Below are positions 6,478 to 12,838 of a DNA stretch of 12,838 nt, in pieces (the first letter of the stretch is position 1; each line of letters opens with the position of its first letter). The stretch is from an uncultured Litorilinea sp. (lineage in GTDB: Bacteria; Chloroflexota; Anaerolineae; Caldilineales; Caldilineaceae), in the NCBI GenBank assembly GCA_937922105.1, contig CAKZVN010000251.1, positions 1 to 12,838 of the forward strand, read 5' to 3'. The translations under genes were made by a program, and so were the position numbers. The notes beneath the pieces are model-generated. The model ran no database searches and was not told the DNA's origin. It saw only the letters and a program-made list of their open reading frames with translations.

Positions 6478-7164
6478 CTAGAGCAGCGCAAGGGCAGGGC
6501 GCCGCGGTTTGATGCCGAAGCGAGTCGCTTCCTTGCGCGAAAGCCACGCGCTCGCCTCAAAGAAGCCATAGGTGCGGCGCAGCGGGCCGTAGCGGCGCTG
6601 CACCAGCGCGCTGGGGTCGTCGGACATGAGCCGCCAGATCATCTGCTCCAGTTCCTCGATGCGCCACAGCATCTCGCCCGGTGTGCTGGGAACCGGGATG
6701 TCGCTGTAGGTGGGCGGGTTGCCGTAGCTGTGGGGAAAGGTCACCTGTTTGGAGGGCAGGCGCGGCAACTGCCCCAGAGCCACCACCGCCATGCCGAAGG
6801 CAAGCAACTGGTGGCGGACACGGCGCAAGCGCTCAGTCTGCGCCTCATCCGGTGCGCTTCCCCCGCTGTCGAGTTGCAGCTCACGGCTCAGGCTGGACCA
6901 GTCGGTGATCACGCGCTCCAACAGATAGTTCAGTTCGCCACGGCGCGTCAAGCGTTCGGTGCGCACGCTGAGCATGAAGCCCTCGCGCACGGTGGCAAGA
7001 TAGTCGCGTGCCTGTTGCAAGACCAGTTGCTCGACGCGGCTGAGTTCGCTGCTCCCCGCGCTGCCATGCGCCTGGGTTTGCAACGACAACGCAAGCAGCT
7101 GGGTCGTGGTCTCAGCCAACTCCCCAAAGCCGACAAACTCATACAGACCGGCAGACTCTTCCAT
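6478..7164 (-). CDS. Hypothetical protein, 228 residues, unrecognised
   Basis: I do not recognise this family. The protein appears soluble and mostly helical, with no signal peptide, membrane helix or cysteine cluster. Residues 1-130 are amphipathic helices with many Arg/Glu/Gln and the segments SELSRVEQLVLQQARDYL and LTRRGELNYLLERVITDW. Residues 140-162 form a proline/serine/tyrosine-rich linker (FPHSYGNPPTYSDIPVPS). This is followed by another helix (MLWRIEELEQMIWRLM) and a basic tail, ATRFGIKPRRPALALL. The start at 7164 is chosen because GAGGAG sits 8 bases upstream; a longer frame back to a TTG at 7200 has no such site. Its promoter is probably the TATAAT at 7283-7278. It lies upstream of the subtilase on the same strand with a gap of about 130 bases, so a functional link is possible but not shown. 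Confidence 0.75.
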   Translation of the reverse strand: MEESAGLYEFVGFGELAETTTQLLALSLQTQAHGSAGSSELSRVEQLVLQQARDYLATVREGFMLSVRTERLTRRGELNYLLERVITDWSSLSRELQLDSGGSAPDEAQTERLRRVRHQLLAFGMAVVALGQLPRLPSKQVTFPHSYGNPPTYSDIPVPSTPGEMLWRIEELEQMIWRLMSDDPSALVQRRYGPLRRTYGFFEASAWLSRKEATRFGIKPRRPALALL

Positions 7165-7260
7165 GAGTGGCGCTCCTCGAAAACCAACGCAAAACGACAA
7201 TCACAAGACGGCAAGACAGACAGCGATCCGCCCGGCTAGACCGGAGAGGATGATCCCATT

Positions 7261-7306
7261 GCGAACGGTGGTTCGCCATTATAGCGCGGTCGTCGAGTCT
7301 GGAAAA
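7261..7306 (-). promoter_or_regulatory. Promoter of the unknown 228-residue gene with start-site inverted repeat
   Basis: On the minus strand a perfect TATAAT lies at 7283-7278, with a poor -35 TTTTCC at 7306-7301 and a 17-base spacer. The predicted start (about 7271) falls in an inverted repeat, GCGAAC (7261-7266) with GTTCGC (7271-7276) and a 4-base centre. It could be a repressor site or a short 5' stem-loop. The weak -35 suggests activator dependence or an alternative element. Confidence 0.5.
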
Positions 7307-7374
7307 CTCGCTATTTTACATGATTGCAGAGGGAATTTTTCCGATAAAATCACAAATGGGATACCCAGCGCCTG

Positions 7375-7383
7375 TGCTACAAT
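7375..7383 (+). promoter_or_regulatory. Extended -10 promoter of the membrane-protein gene
   Basis: TG at 7375-7376 followed by TACAAT at 7378-7383 gives an extended -10 element. No good -35 is seen 16-18 bases upstream, as is typical for extended -10 promoters. The predicted start near 7390 gives a leader of about 70 bases. A weaker alternative, TTGCAG (7324-7329) with TAAAAT (7345-7350), has a 15-base spacer, which is short. Confidence 0.5.
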
Positions 7384-7461
7384 GCTCAAGGCTTCGTAGC
7401 CCAGGGCCTCCGTCTTGGGCGCTTCTACACACCAGCCGGCTGATTGGTCGAAGTTCATCCG

Positions 7462-10400
7462 ATGCGCCACTTGATCCCACGACGTGCCCGGCTCGCCCGG
7501 TTGTGCCTACCTCACCTCTGGCTACTCCTCTTTCCCCTGGCGTGGCCCGCGCTGCGCGTTTTTGTCCAAGAGGGCTTGCCGCGCTCTTTCGACGGCGGGC
7601 TACACCTGTTGCGGATTGCGCTCTTGGAGCGCCATCTGCAAGTCGGCAACCTGTTGCCGCGCTGGGTGCCCGAACTGCTCCTGGGCTACGGCTATCCCCT
7701 CTTCAACTTCTATGCGCCCGCAGGCTACTATCTGGCAATCGCGCTCTACTGGGGCGGTCTCAGCCACGATGACGGGTTCATGGCTGCCTTTGCAGTCACC
7801 ATCCTGCTGGCGGGGGTGGGGATGTATGTCCTGGCGCGTACTCTCTTCGGCGCGGCGGGACGCTGGGCAGCCCTAGTCGCAGCGGTCGCCTATCTCTACG
7901 CGCCCTATCTGCTCACCAACGTCTACATTCGCGGCGCGCTTGGCGAGGCGCTAGCCCAAGCCTTGTTGCCGTGGATCTTCTGGAGCGCCCGGCGCTTGAT
8001 GCTGTCAGCGCAACCGACGCGCTATGTGGCTCCGCTTGCTGCCTCCCTGGGCTTGCTCGCCTTTACCCACAACATCACCCTGCTCTTTGTGCCGCCTGTG
8101 CTGTCGGCCTATTTGGTGCTGCATTGGCCCCACCGCGGTCGGCCCGACACCGGAGCCTGGGCGCTCTTGGCCCTGGGATTGGCTGTAGGCGTGAGCGCCT
8201 TTTTCTGGCTGCCCTTGCTCGCGGAGCGCGGTACACTCGCCTACACCGCCTACAAGATCGCCAAGAATGTCTGGCTGCCACGCAGCATGTGGGAGTGGTC
8301 CAACTTCTTGGACACCGGCTGGACCTATACCCACACCTTTGCGCGCCCCATCAAGGTGGGTCTTGTGCAATTGCTCTTGGCGGTTGCCGGATTTGTCCTG
8401 GCGCGACCGCGCAACCGTGAGCAGGTGTTCTTTGCGCTGCTCAGCCTGGCGACGGCAGCGTTCATGGGGCGCTGGGCCTTGCCCATCTGGCAAGCCGTGG
8501 ATGTGCTGACAGTGGCGCAGTTCGGGTGGCGCTTGCTTTCGATCTTGTCGCTCTGTCTCGCCCTGGGCGCAGGCTATCTGGTATTGGCTTGGCCCCATCG
8601 CGCAGACCGGGCCGTCTTTGCCGCGCTGCTGGTGGGGCTGCTCATCTATGCCCAACAGCCGCGCTTGGCGTGGATGGGCTTCTTCGCCCCCGCCGGGGTG
8701 GATACAAGCCTGGCGGTCTTCACCCAAATCGAGTTGGACGAAGGCGCGTTGACCGGTGGGGAGGGCAATAGCTCCCTCCAGGAGTTTCGACCGCGCTGGG
8801 CCGATGATTCGCTGCTCTTGCACGACCCCGGCACTCCGTCCAGCCCACTAACGGTCGCGCTCCACCGCGCCGGGCCATATGGGCTGGAGGCGACCGTGGA
8901 AGCCGCTGCCCCAACTCAACTACGCGTCAACGACTTCTATTACCCAGGCAGACGCATCTTGCTGGACGGAGCCGAGGTCGCGCCCTACCCCACCACCAAC
9001 CTGGGCTTACTCACCCTAGATATACCGCCCGGTCGTCACAGCCTGCGCGTCGAGTGGATCGGGACGCGCGCCCAGCAGATCGGGGTCGCTGTGACTATGC
9101 TGACGCTGTTGATCGCAGGCGGCGTAGTGCTCCGCCTGCGTCAGTGGGGTTGGCTGGGCGCAATCCTGGTGGCACTGATGCTTGCCTGGCTTGGTCGCGG
9201 CGGTCCGCCGTCCCCTGTCCCGCTGACTGCGCCCCGGCAAGCCCCGGTCTATGCGCCGCTGGCGTTGCTCGGCTATCACGTCGCACAACCGGATGCCGCT
9301 ACGTTGACAGTCTACCCCTACTGGCTGGTCCACACGACGCCCCCAGTAGATTTCATCGCCCACTGGCAATTGCTGGACGCGGACGGGCACGCCGTGGTGG
9401 AGCATCTATCCTTGCCCATCTTCAACGCGCTGCCCGCCGACCGTTGGCCCCCGAACACGGTAGTAGACGACGCCTACCGGTTGATGCTGCCGCCCGGTCT
9501 GCCGCCCGGCGATTACCGGCTGGCGCTGGGCGTGCGCCACGGGGAGACACACCTAGCCCCGGTGGAGATCGGCGCGGTCCACCTACCTCGGAGTGCGCCG
9601 CCGCAAGCAGCGCCTGCCCATCCGGCGGATGCTCGCTTCGGCGCGACGACCCGCCTGGCAGGCTATGCGTTCCAGGTCAATCGCCGCGCGCAGACGCTCA
9701 CCGACGCAGCGCCGCCCGTCGTGCGCCCTGGCGACCACCTAACCTACGCACTCTACTGGCAGGCAACCGGCTTGGTGGCGAACAACTATCACGGCTTTGT
9801 CCATCTGACCGACATTTTAGGCACCCCGCTGGCGCAAACCGACCAGTTGCCGGGGCCGATCTTCCAGCCGCCGCGTCTCTGGAGCCAAACGCGGCTGCAC
9901 CCCGACGTTTATCGGCTGCGCCTCCCGCGGGAGGCGCCCAGCGCGCTCTACTGGGCAGATGTCGGGCTATACGACTTCGCGACACTGCGTCGCTTGCCGG
10001 CGGTGATTGATGGTCGTGCGACTGAAGCCGGACGCCATCGCCTGCCGCCGATCAAAGTCGTGAACACCACGCCCCCGCACCCCGCGCGTATCCTCGCCGC
10101 GCGCTTCGGCGATTTTGCCGAGCTGGTGGGCGTGGACTTGGCCCCCGACCCGGCAACCCTGCGCGCAGGCGAAACCATCCAGGTGACGCTCTATTTCCGC
10201 AGCCGTGGCATGGGGACACGGCGCTACGTGCGCTTTCTCCAACTCTACCACCCGGACCAGGGCGTTGTAGCCCAGCAGGATGCCGAGCCGCGACAAGGTG
10301 GCAATCCCACCGACACTTGGCAGCCGCGCGAGAGCATTGTGGACACGGCAACGTTGCGGGTGGCGGAGAGAACCGCGCCCGGCGTCTACACACTGTACAC

Positions 10401-10518
10401 AGGCTTCTACGCGCGCGAGGACCCGGCGGCGCGCGTGCCCGTCACCGATGCCGCGGGCGCGCCTGTCGCCGCAGGCTGGATCGCCGTCGGCACAGTCGAG
10501 ATCGTCCCCCCGCCCTAA
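7462..10518 (+). CDS. Polytopic membrane protein of the 6-pyruvoyl-tetrahydropterin synthase-related (GT-C-like) type with extracytoplasmic beta-sandwich domains
   Basis: This is a 1018-residue protein. About ten hydrophobic helices lie within residues 14-397, and two more near 538-557 and 563-576. The first loop has the acidic motif RSFDGGLHLLR (41-51), followed by LPRWVPELLLGYGYPLFNFYAP (65-86), the hallmark of the PTPS-related membrane family, which resembles GT-C glycosyltransferases using lipid-linked sugars. Residues 400-535 are soluble; DFYYPGRRILLDG...IPPGRHSLRVEW resembles the C-terminal domain of YfhO-type enzymes. Residues 590-1018 hold probably three related beta-sandwich modules (near 600-710, 730-860 and 880-1015) of the YWQ...FVHL...Q type seen in Chloroflexota envelope proteins. 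The likely role is transfer of a sugar or similar group outside the membrane; donor and acceptor are unknown. The ATG at 7462 is preferred over a TTG at 7444, but neither has a good ribosome binding site. The gene stands alone on its strand. Confidence 0.8.
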   Translation: MRHLIPRRARLARLCLPHLWLLLFPLAWPALRVFVQEGLPRSFDGGLHLLRIALLERHLQVGNLLPRWVPELLLGYGYPLFNFYAPAGYYLAIALYWGGLSHDDGFMAAFAVTILLAGVGMYVLARTLFGAAGRWAALVAAVAYLYAPYLLTNVYIRGALGEALAQALLPWIFWSARRLMLSAQPTRYVAPLAASLGLLAFTHNITLLFVPPVLSAYLVLHWPHRGRPDTGAWALLALGLAVGVSAFFWLPLLAERGTLAYTAYKIAKNVWLPRSMWEWSNFLDTGWTYTHTFARPIKVGLVQLLLAVAGFVLARPRNREQVFFALLSLATAAFMGRWALPIWQAVDVLTVAQFGWRLLSILSLCLALGAGYLVLAWPHRADRAVFAALLVGLLIYAQQPRLAWMGFFAPAGVDTSLAVFTQIELDEGALTGGEGNSSLQEFRPRWADDSLLLHDPGTPSSPLTVALHRAGPYGLEATVEAAAPTQLRVNDFYYPGRRILLDGAEVAPYPTTNLGLLTLDIPPGRHSLRVEWIGTRAQQIGVAVTMLTLLIAGGVVLRLRQWGWLGAILVALMLAWLGRGGPPSPVPLTAPRQAPVYAPLALLGYHVAQPDAATLTVYPYWLVHTTPPVDFIAHWQLLDADGHAVVEHLSLPIFNALPADRWPPNTVVDDAYRLMLPPGLPPGDYRLALGVRHGETHLAPVEIGAVHLPRSAPPQAAPAHPADARFGATTRLAGYAFQVNRRAQTLTDAAPPVVRPGDHLTYALYWQATGLVANNYHGFVHLTDILGTPLAQTDQLPGPIFQPPRLWSQTRLHPDVYRLRLPREAPSALYWADVGLYDFATLRRLPAVIDGRATEAGRHRLPPIKVVNTTPPHPARILAARFGDFAELVGVDLAPDPATLRAGETIQVTLYFRSRGMGTRRYVRFLQLYHPDQGVVAQQDAEPRQGGNPTDTWQPRESIVDTATLRVAERTAPGVYTLYTGFYAREDPAARVPVTDAAGAPVAAGWIAVGTVEIVPPP

Positions 10519-10562
10519 ACACCGCATAGATTCTCGAAGCCGGCACAGTATGACCGTCTCGT

Positions 10563-10603
10563 CAAACAAAACGCTTCCTCCCGAAACGTATCGGGAGGAA
10601 GCG
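10563..10603 (-). terminator. Intrinsic terminator of the aldehyde:ferredoxin oxidoreductase gene
   Basis: CGCTTCCTCCCGA (10572-10584) and TCGGGAGGAAGCG (10591-10603) form a perfect 13-bp stem with a 6-base loop. Read on the minus strand it is followed at once by TTTTGTTTG (10571-10563), a good U tract. It lies about 35 bases past the AOR stop. On the plus strand the sequence after the stem is not T-rich, so it is a weaker stop for the convergent membrane-protein gene. A smaller hairpin, AGGACG/CGTCCT (10622-10627/10633-10638), sits directly beside the AOR stop codon. Confidence 0.88.
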
Positions 10604-10638
10604 CAGGACTTAATCGCCGGTAGGACGGCTATCGTCCT

Positions 10639-12477
10639 CTAGGCGGTGACGGCGGGCAGGATGTCCAACTCGCGCAATTTCTCCGGCGGCACCACACCGT
10701 TGACCCACCCGCGCGCGCGGTAGTATTCCTCCAGCATCAGGTCCAACTCGCAGACGTGACCCTGGGAGCCGGGCATGGTGCTGGGTTCATGAGTAAAACG
10801 CTTGGGCAGATAGTCGGAGCCTTCGCCGAAGCCCGCCAAGTTGTTGTAATAACGCTCCAAGTTGTAGATGCGCTCACCACACTTGAGTAGCTCCTCCACC
10901 GTGTAGTCCAACCCGGTGACCGCGTTGAACTGGTCGGTGTATTCCTGCATACCCTCGGCAAAAGCCGAGAACTTACACAGGTCCAACGAGTCGGAAACGG
11001 CGTGGACATCCTGGAAGACCTTGGTCAGTTCGCCCTTGCCCTTCCACTCCAGCGGGTCCACCTTGAGCGAGCCGAAGGGCATGACGCCCAGCTCGGCGGC
11101 GGGGGTGTAGGCGCGCAGATGGCAGGCGCCGCGGTTGCTGGTCGCATAGGCGATGCCCATCCCCTTGAGACCACGCGGGTCGTAGGCAGGGATGGCTTGA
11201 CCCTTGACGGTCATGGCGATCTCCGGGTTGCCGAACGCCGCCGCGGCGCGGGCCGCGCCTTCCGCCAGCTTATCGCCCACGCCCTGGCGCAGCGCGATCT
11301 TGGTGATCACTTCGGTCATCGCCAATGCATCGCCCCAGCCGAGCTTGCCGTCGCCGTTGGTGTAGTTGCGCTCGGAAGCCTCCATGTAGACGGCAAGCAC
11401 ATTGCCCAACTCGATGGGGTCCATGCCGTAGTCGTTGCACTGGTTGATCATGTAGGCAATCGATTCGATGTTGTTGTTGCCGCAGTTGGCGCCCAATGAC
11501 CAAGCCGGCTCGTATTCCACGCTCTCCATCTTGACCTTGAAGGGGCCTTCCTTCACCTCCACCTCTTTCTTACACGCTACCGGGCAGGCGTGACAGGTGG
11601 GGTTGTCAATCAGGATGTGCTCGTTGACATATTCGCCGGAGATCTTCTCGGCATTCTCTTTGCCGAATGCGGTCTGCTTGGAGTTGTACGAGGGCAGCGC
11701 GCCGATGCTCTCGGTGATGTTCATCAAGACATTGGTGCCGTAAACGCTCAAGCCGCCCTTGCGCGGGGAAGTGATGTTCTCCTCAGCCATGATGGCTGCC
11801 AGCGCGCGCTTGCGCGCCTCGCGGTCGGCATCCCGGCGGGCCGGTTCAGGGCGATTCTTCTTGTCGCCCTTGATGATGATCGCCTTGAGATGCTTGCTGC
11901 CGGCTACGGCGCCGGTCCCGTTGCGGCCCGCGGCGCGATCATCCACGTTGACCCAGCAGGCTAGCCGCACCAAGTTTTCACCCGCTTGGCCGATCGCCAT
12001 GCCGTCGCACTCCTCACCGTGGCGCTCGCGCAGGATGCGCAGCGTTTCGTGAATGCCCTTGCCCCACAAGTCGCTGGCGTCGTGCAGGGTGACGGTGTTG
12101 TTTTCCACATAGGCATAGACCGGCTTCGCTGCCTTACCCTTAAAGACCAAGCCGTCGAAACCCGCCCACTTGAGCTTGGCTGCGGTCCAGCCGCCCATGT
12201 GCGAATCGGCGACTGTGCCGCTCAGCGGTGACTTGGTGACCACCGCCAGGCGCCCGCTCATGTTCACATTGGTGCCGGTGAGCGGGCCGTTCATGATGCA
12301 GAGCAGGTTGTCGGGCGAGAACGGCTCTACCTGTGGGCCGTTGTCGAACACATACTTGACGCCCAACCCGCGCGCGCCGATGTACTTGCGGGCATCGTCC
12401 TCGTCAATCCCGCGATACTCAATGGCGCCGGTGGTAAGATCGATCCAGGCGACTCGATTGGCAAATCCGCCGATCAT
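10639..12477 (-). CDS. aor: Tungsten-containing aldehyde:ferredoxin oxidoreductase
   Basis: This 612-residue protein matches the usual length of AOR/FOR enzymes (about 605-620). It oxidises aldehydes to carboxylic acids, or runs in reverse, using a tungsten bis-pyranopterin cofactor and one 4Fe-4S cluster, with ferredoxin as partner, in the cytoplasm. The N-terminal domain has ARGLGVKYVFD and NGPLTGTNVNMSGRLAVVTK. Pterin-contacting segments are AGRNGTGAVAGSKHLKAI (183-200) and DPRGLKGMGIAYATSNRGACH (433-453). The cluster ligands are Cys295, Cys298 and Cys302 (CHACPVAC) with the distal Cys501 (DLCKF). Glu322 lies in EYEPAWSLGANC (321-332). The ATG at 12477 has AAGGAGG at 12493-12487 with 9 bases between. 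It is a single-gene unit with its own promoter and terminator; no MoaD-like protein, ferredoxin or electron-transfer subunit is adjacent. The exact substrate class within the family cannot be assigned from sequence alone. Confidence 0.94.
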   Translation of the reverse strand: MIGGFANRVAWIDLTTGAIEYRGIDEDDARKYIGARGLGVKYVFDNGPQVEPFSPDNLLCIMNGPLTGTNVNMSGRLAVVTKSPLSGTVADSHMGGWTAAKLKWAGFDGLVFKGKAAKPVYAYVENNTVTLHDASDLWGKGIHETLRILRERHGEECDGMAIGQAGENLVRLACWVNVDDRAAGRNGTGAVAGSKHLKAIIIKGDKKNRPEPARRDADREARKRALAAIMAEENITSPRKGGLSVYGTNVLMNITESIGALPSYNSKQTAFGKENAEKISGEYVNEHILIDNPTCHACPVACKKEVEVKEGPFKVKMESVEYEPAWSLGANCGNNNIESIAYMINQCNDYGMDPIELGNVLAVYMEASERNYTNGDGKLGWGDALAMTEVITKIALRQGVGDKLAEGAARAAAAFGNPEIAMTVKGQAIPAYDPRGLKGMGIAYATSNRGACHLRAYTPAAELGVMPFGSLKVDPLEWKGKGELTKVFQDVHAVSDSLDLCKFSAFAEGMQEYTDQFNAVTGLDYTVEELLKCGERIYNLERYYNNLAGFGEGSDYLPKRFTHEPSTMPGSQGHVCELDLMLEEYYRARGWVNGVVPPEKLRELDILPAVTA

Positions 12478-12700
12478 AGTGGAGATCCTCCTTCAACAAA
12501 GGAAACGAAAAACGAGCAAGGGAAAGCACACAGGGCGACAAAGCTGCCGGATACGACCACCGTGCGCAACCCCTGGGGAGCAAAAGACACTACAGCTCAG
12601 GCAAGCGGAAACGACGGCTGGAGCATACCTGGTCAACTGCATTGGGGAACTGCCGGTTCGCAACTTGCGTGGACAAACCGGTCGTAGGGAAGGCCTACAT
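12478..12700 (-). promoter_or_regulatory. Long 5' leader of the AOR gene
   Basis: The promoter at 12734-12706 predicts a leader of about 220 nt with no convincing reading frame. It can form a 5' hairpin, GTAGG (12698-12694) with CCTAC (12688-12684). A second stem follows, CCGGTTTG (12681-12674) with CGAACCGG (12660-12653), 8 bp including one U-G pair and a 13-nt loop. Its 3' end is pyrimidine-rich and runs into the ribosome binding site AAGGAGG (12493-12487). Leaders of molybdenum and tungsten enzyme genes can carry Moco/Tuco-type RNAs. I cannot match the known consensus here, so this is only a possibility. Confidence 0.35.
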
Positions 12701-12705
12701 CTGTC

Positions 12706-12734
12706 ATTCTATGGAAGATCGCTTACTTTGTCAA
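12706..12734 (-). promoter_or_regulatory. Consensus promoter of the AOR gene
   Basis: On the minus strand a perfect TTGACA (12734-12729) and TAGAAT (12711-12706, five of six) are separated by 17 bases. The start is expected near 12699. It is divergent from the edge promoter at 12780-12808, with 45 bases between the two -35 boxes. Confidence 0.8.
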
Positions 12735-12779
12735 TCGGCGAAAACGCCCACAAAAACGCTTCAATCCATCCTGACTTGC

Positions 12780-12808
12780 TTGACACGCACGCCAAACGGG
12801 AGTAGACT
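12780..12808 (+). promoter_or_regulatory. Promoter for a plus-strand gene beyond the right edge
   Basis: A perfect TTGACA at 12780-12785 and TAGACT at 12803-12808 (four of six) are 17 bases apart. The predicted start, about 12815, falls inside the palindromic operator that follows immediately. The gene it serves lies outside the window. Confidence 0.7.
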
Positions 12809-12838
12809 ATGACTGAGCAGTCATATGACTGCTCAGTC
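12809..12838 (+). promoter_or_regulatory. Doubled inverted-repeat operator, TetR-family-like
   Basis: ATGACTGAGCAGTCAT (12809-12824) is an inverted repeat with 7-base arms and a 2-base centre. It is followed directly by a second copy with centre CT, ATGACTGCTCAGTC, running into the window edge. Together 12811-12838 is a perfect 28-base palindrome centred on CATATG. It overlaps the predicted transcription start, as expected for repression. ATGACTG/CAGTCAT half-sites with short centres are typical of TetR-family regulators, and the doubling suggests two dimers. The regulator itself is not in the window. Confidence 0.7.

Larger units (their letters stand above)
7165..7461. other. Divergent promoter region, locally AT-richer
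   Basis: This spacer separates the unknown minus-strand gene from the plus-strand membrane-protein gene, and its centre (about 7290-7385) is clearly lower in GC than the flanks. It holds a minus-strand -10 with an adjacent inverted repeat and a plus-strand extended -10, listed separately. In the plus-strand leader GCCCAGG (7399-7405) can pair with CTTGGGC (7414-7420), seven pairs including one G-U with an 8-base loop. I see no small gene in it. Confidence 0.5.

Noticed and set aside
9054..10010. 318-codon plus-strand frame and other long frames within the membrane-protein gene, including 8005-8823 on the minus strand
   Set aside because: These are shadows of a gene with clear membrane helices and family motifs in another frame. 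Their translations are Arg/Ala/Pro-rich without domains.
12170..12805. 211-codon plus-strand frame across the AOR start and the right intergenic region
   Set aside because: It is antisense to the AOR coding start and leader, covers two good promoters, and has no plausible product.

Overview
The window is a GC-rich bacterial chromosomal segment. It most likely comes from the Chloroflexota (Anaerolineae/Caldilineae-like). This is an inference from three things: the product types (a subtilase ending in a basic LPxxxRP-type tail, a membrane protein of the 6-pyruvoyl-tetrahydropterin-synthase-related type carrying beta-sandwich domains, and a lone tungsten aldehyde:ferredoxin oxidoreductase), the codon bias, and the comF-hpf order. 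No rRNA, tRNA, CRISPR array or insertion sequence was found.

Left part (1-2503, all minus strand): read in transcription order this is a Flp-type mini-pilin (2403-2245), a phosphoribosyltransferase-like protein (2154-1258), ComF (1261-482, ATGA overlap with the previous gene), and the first 30 codons of the ribosome hibernation factor hpf/raiA (92-1). hpf has its own near-consensus promoter (TTGACA-17-TACAAT, 451-423). A leader of about 320 nt separates that promoter from the start codon. The leader can fold into a multi-tier hairpin and a terminator-like hairpin with a U4 tract. It is the most unusual non-coding element here.

Middle (2600-7164): a plus-strand coiled-coil/zinc-ribbon protein (2726-3430) with an extended -10 promoter converges, with a 7-base gap, on a minus-strand secreted S8 subtilase of 969 residues (6347-3438). 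Upstream of the subtilase on the same strand is an unrecognised 228-residue cytoplasmic-looking protein (7164-6478).

Right part (7165-12838): an AT-richer divergent promoter region separates the unknown gene from a 1018-residue polytopic membrane protein, a probable GT-C-like enzyme (7462-10518). It meets, tail to tail, an aldehyde:ferredoxin oxidoreductase (12477-10639), which has a clear intrinsic terminator (10603-10563), a consensus promoter (12734-12706) and a leader of about 220 nt. The right edge holds a second, divergent TTGACA-17-TAGACT promoter, followed directly by a doubled ATGACTG-type inverted repeat. This looks like a TetR-family operator controlling a plus-strand gene outside the window.

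The genes form small independent units rather than one pathway: DNA uptake/PRTase and ribosome hibernation, extracellular proteolysis, cell-envelope glycan or lipid modification, and tungsten-dependent aldehyde oxidation. No defence system or mobile element was identified. The best candidates for something undescribed are the hpf leader RNA, the AOR leader, the PRTase-like partner of ComF, and the unknown 228-residue protein.
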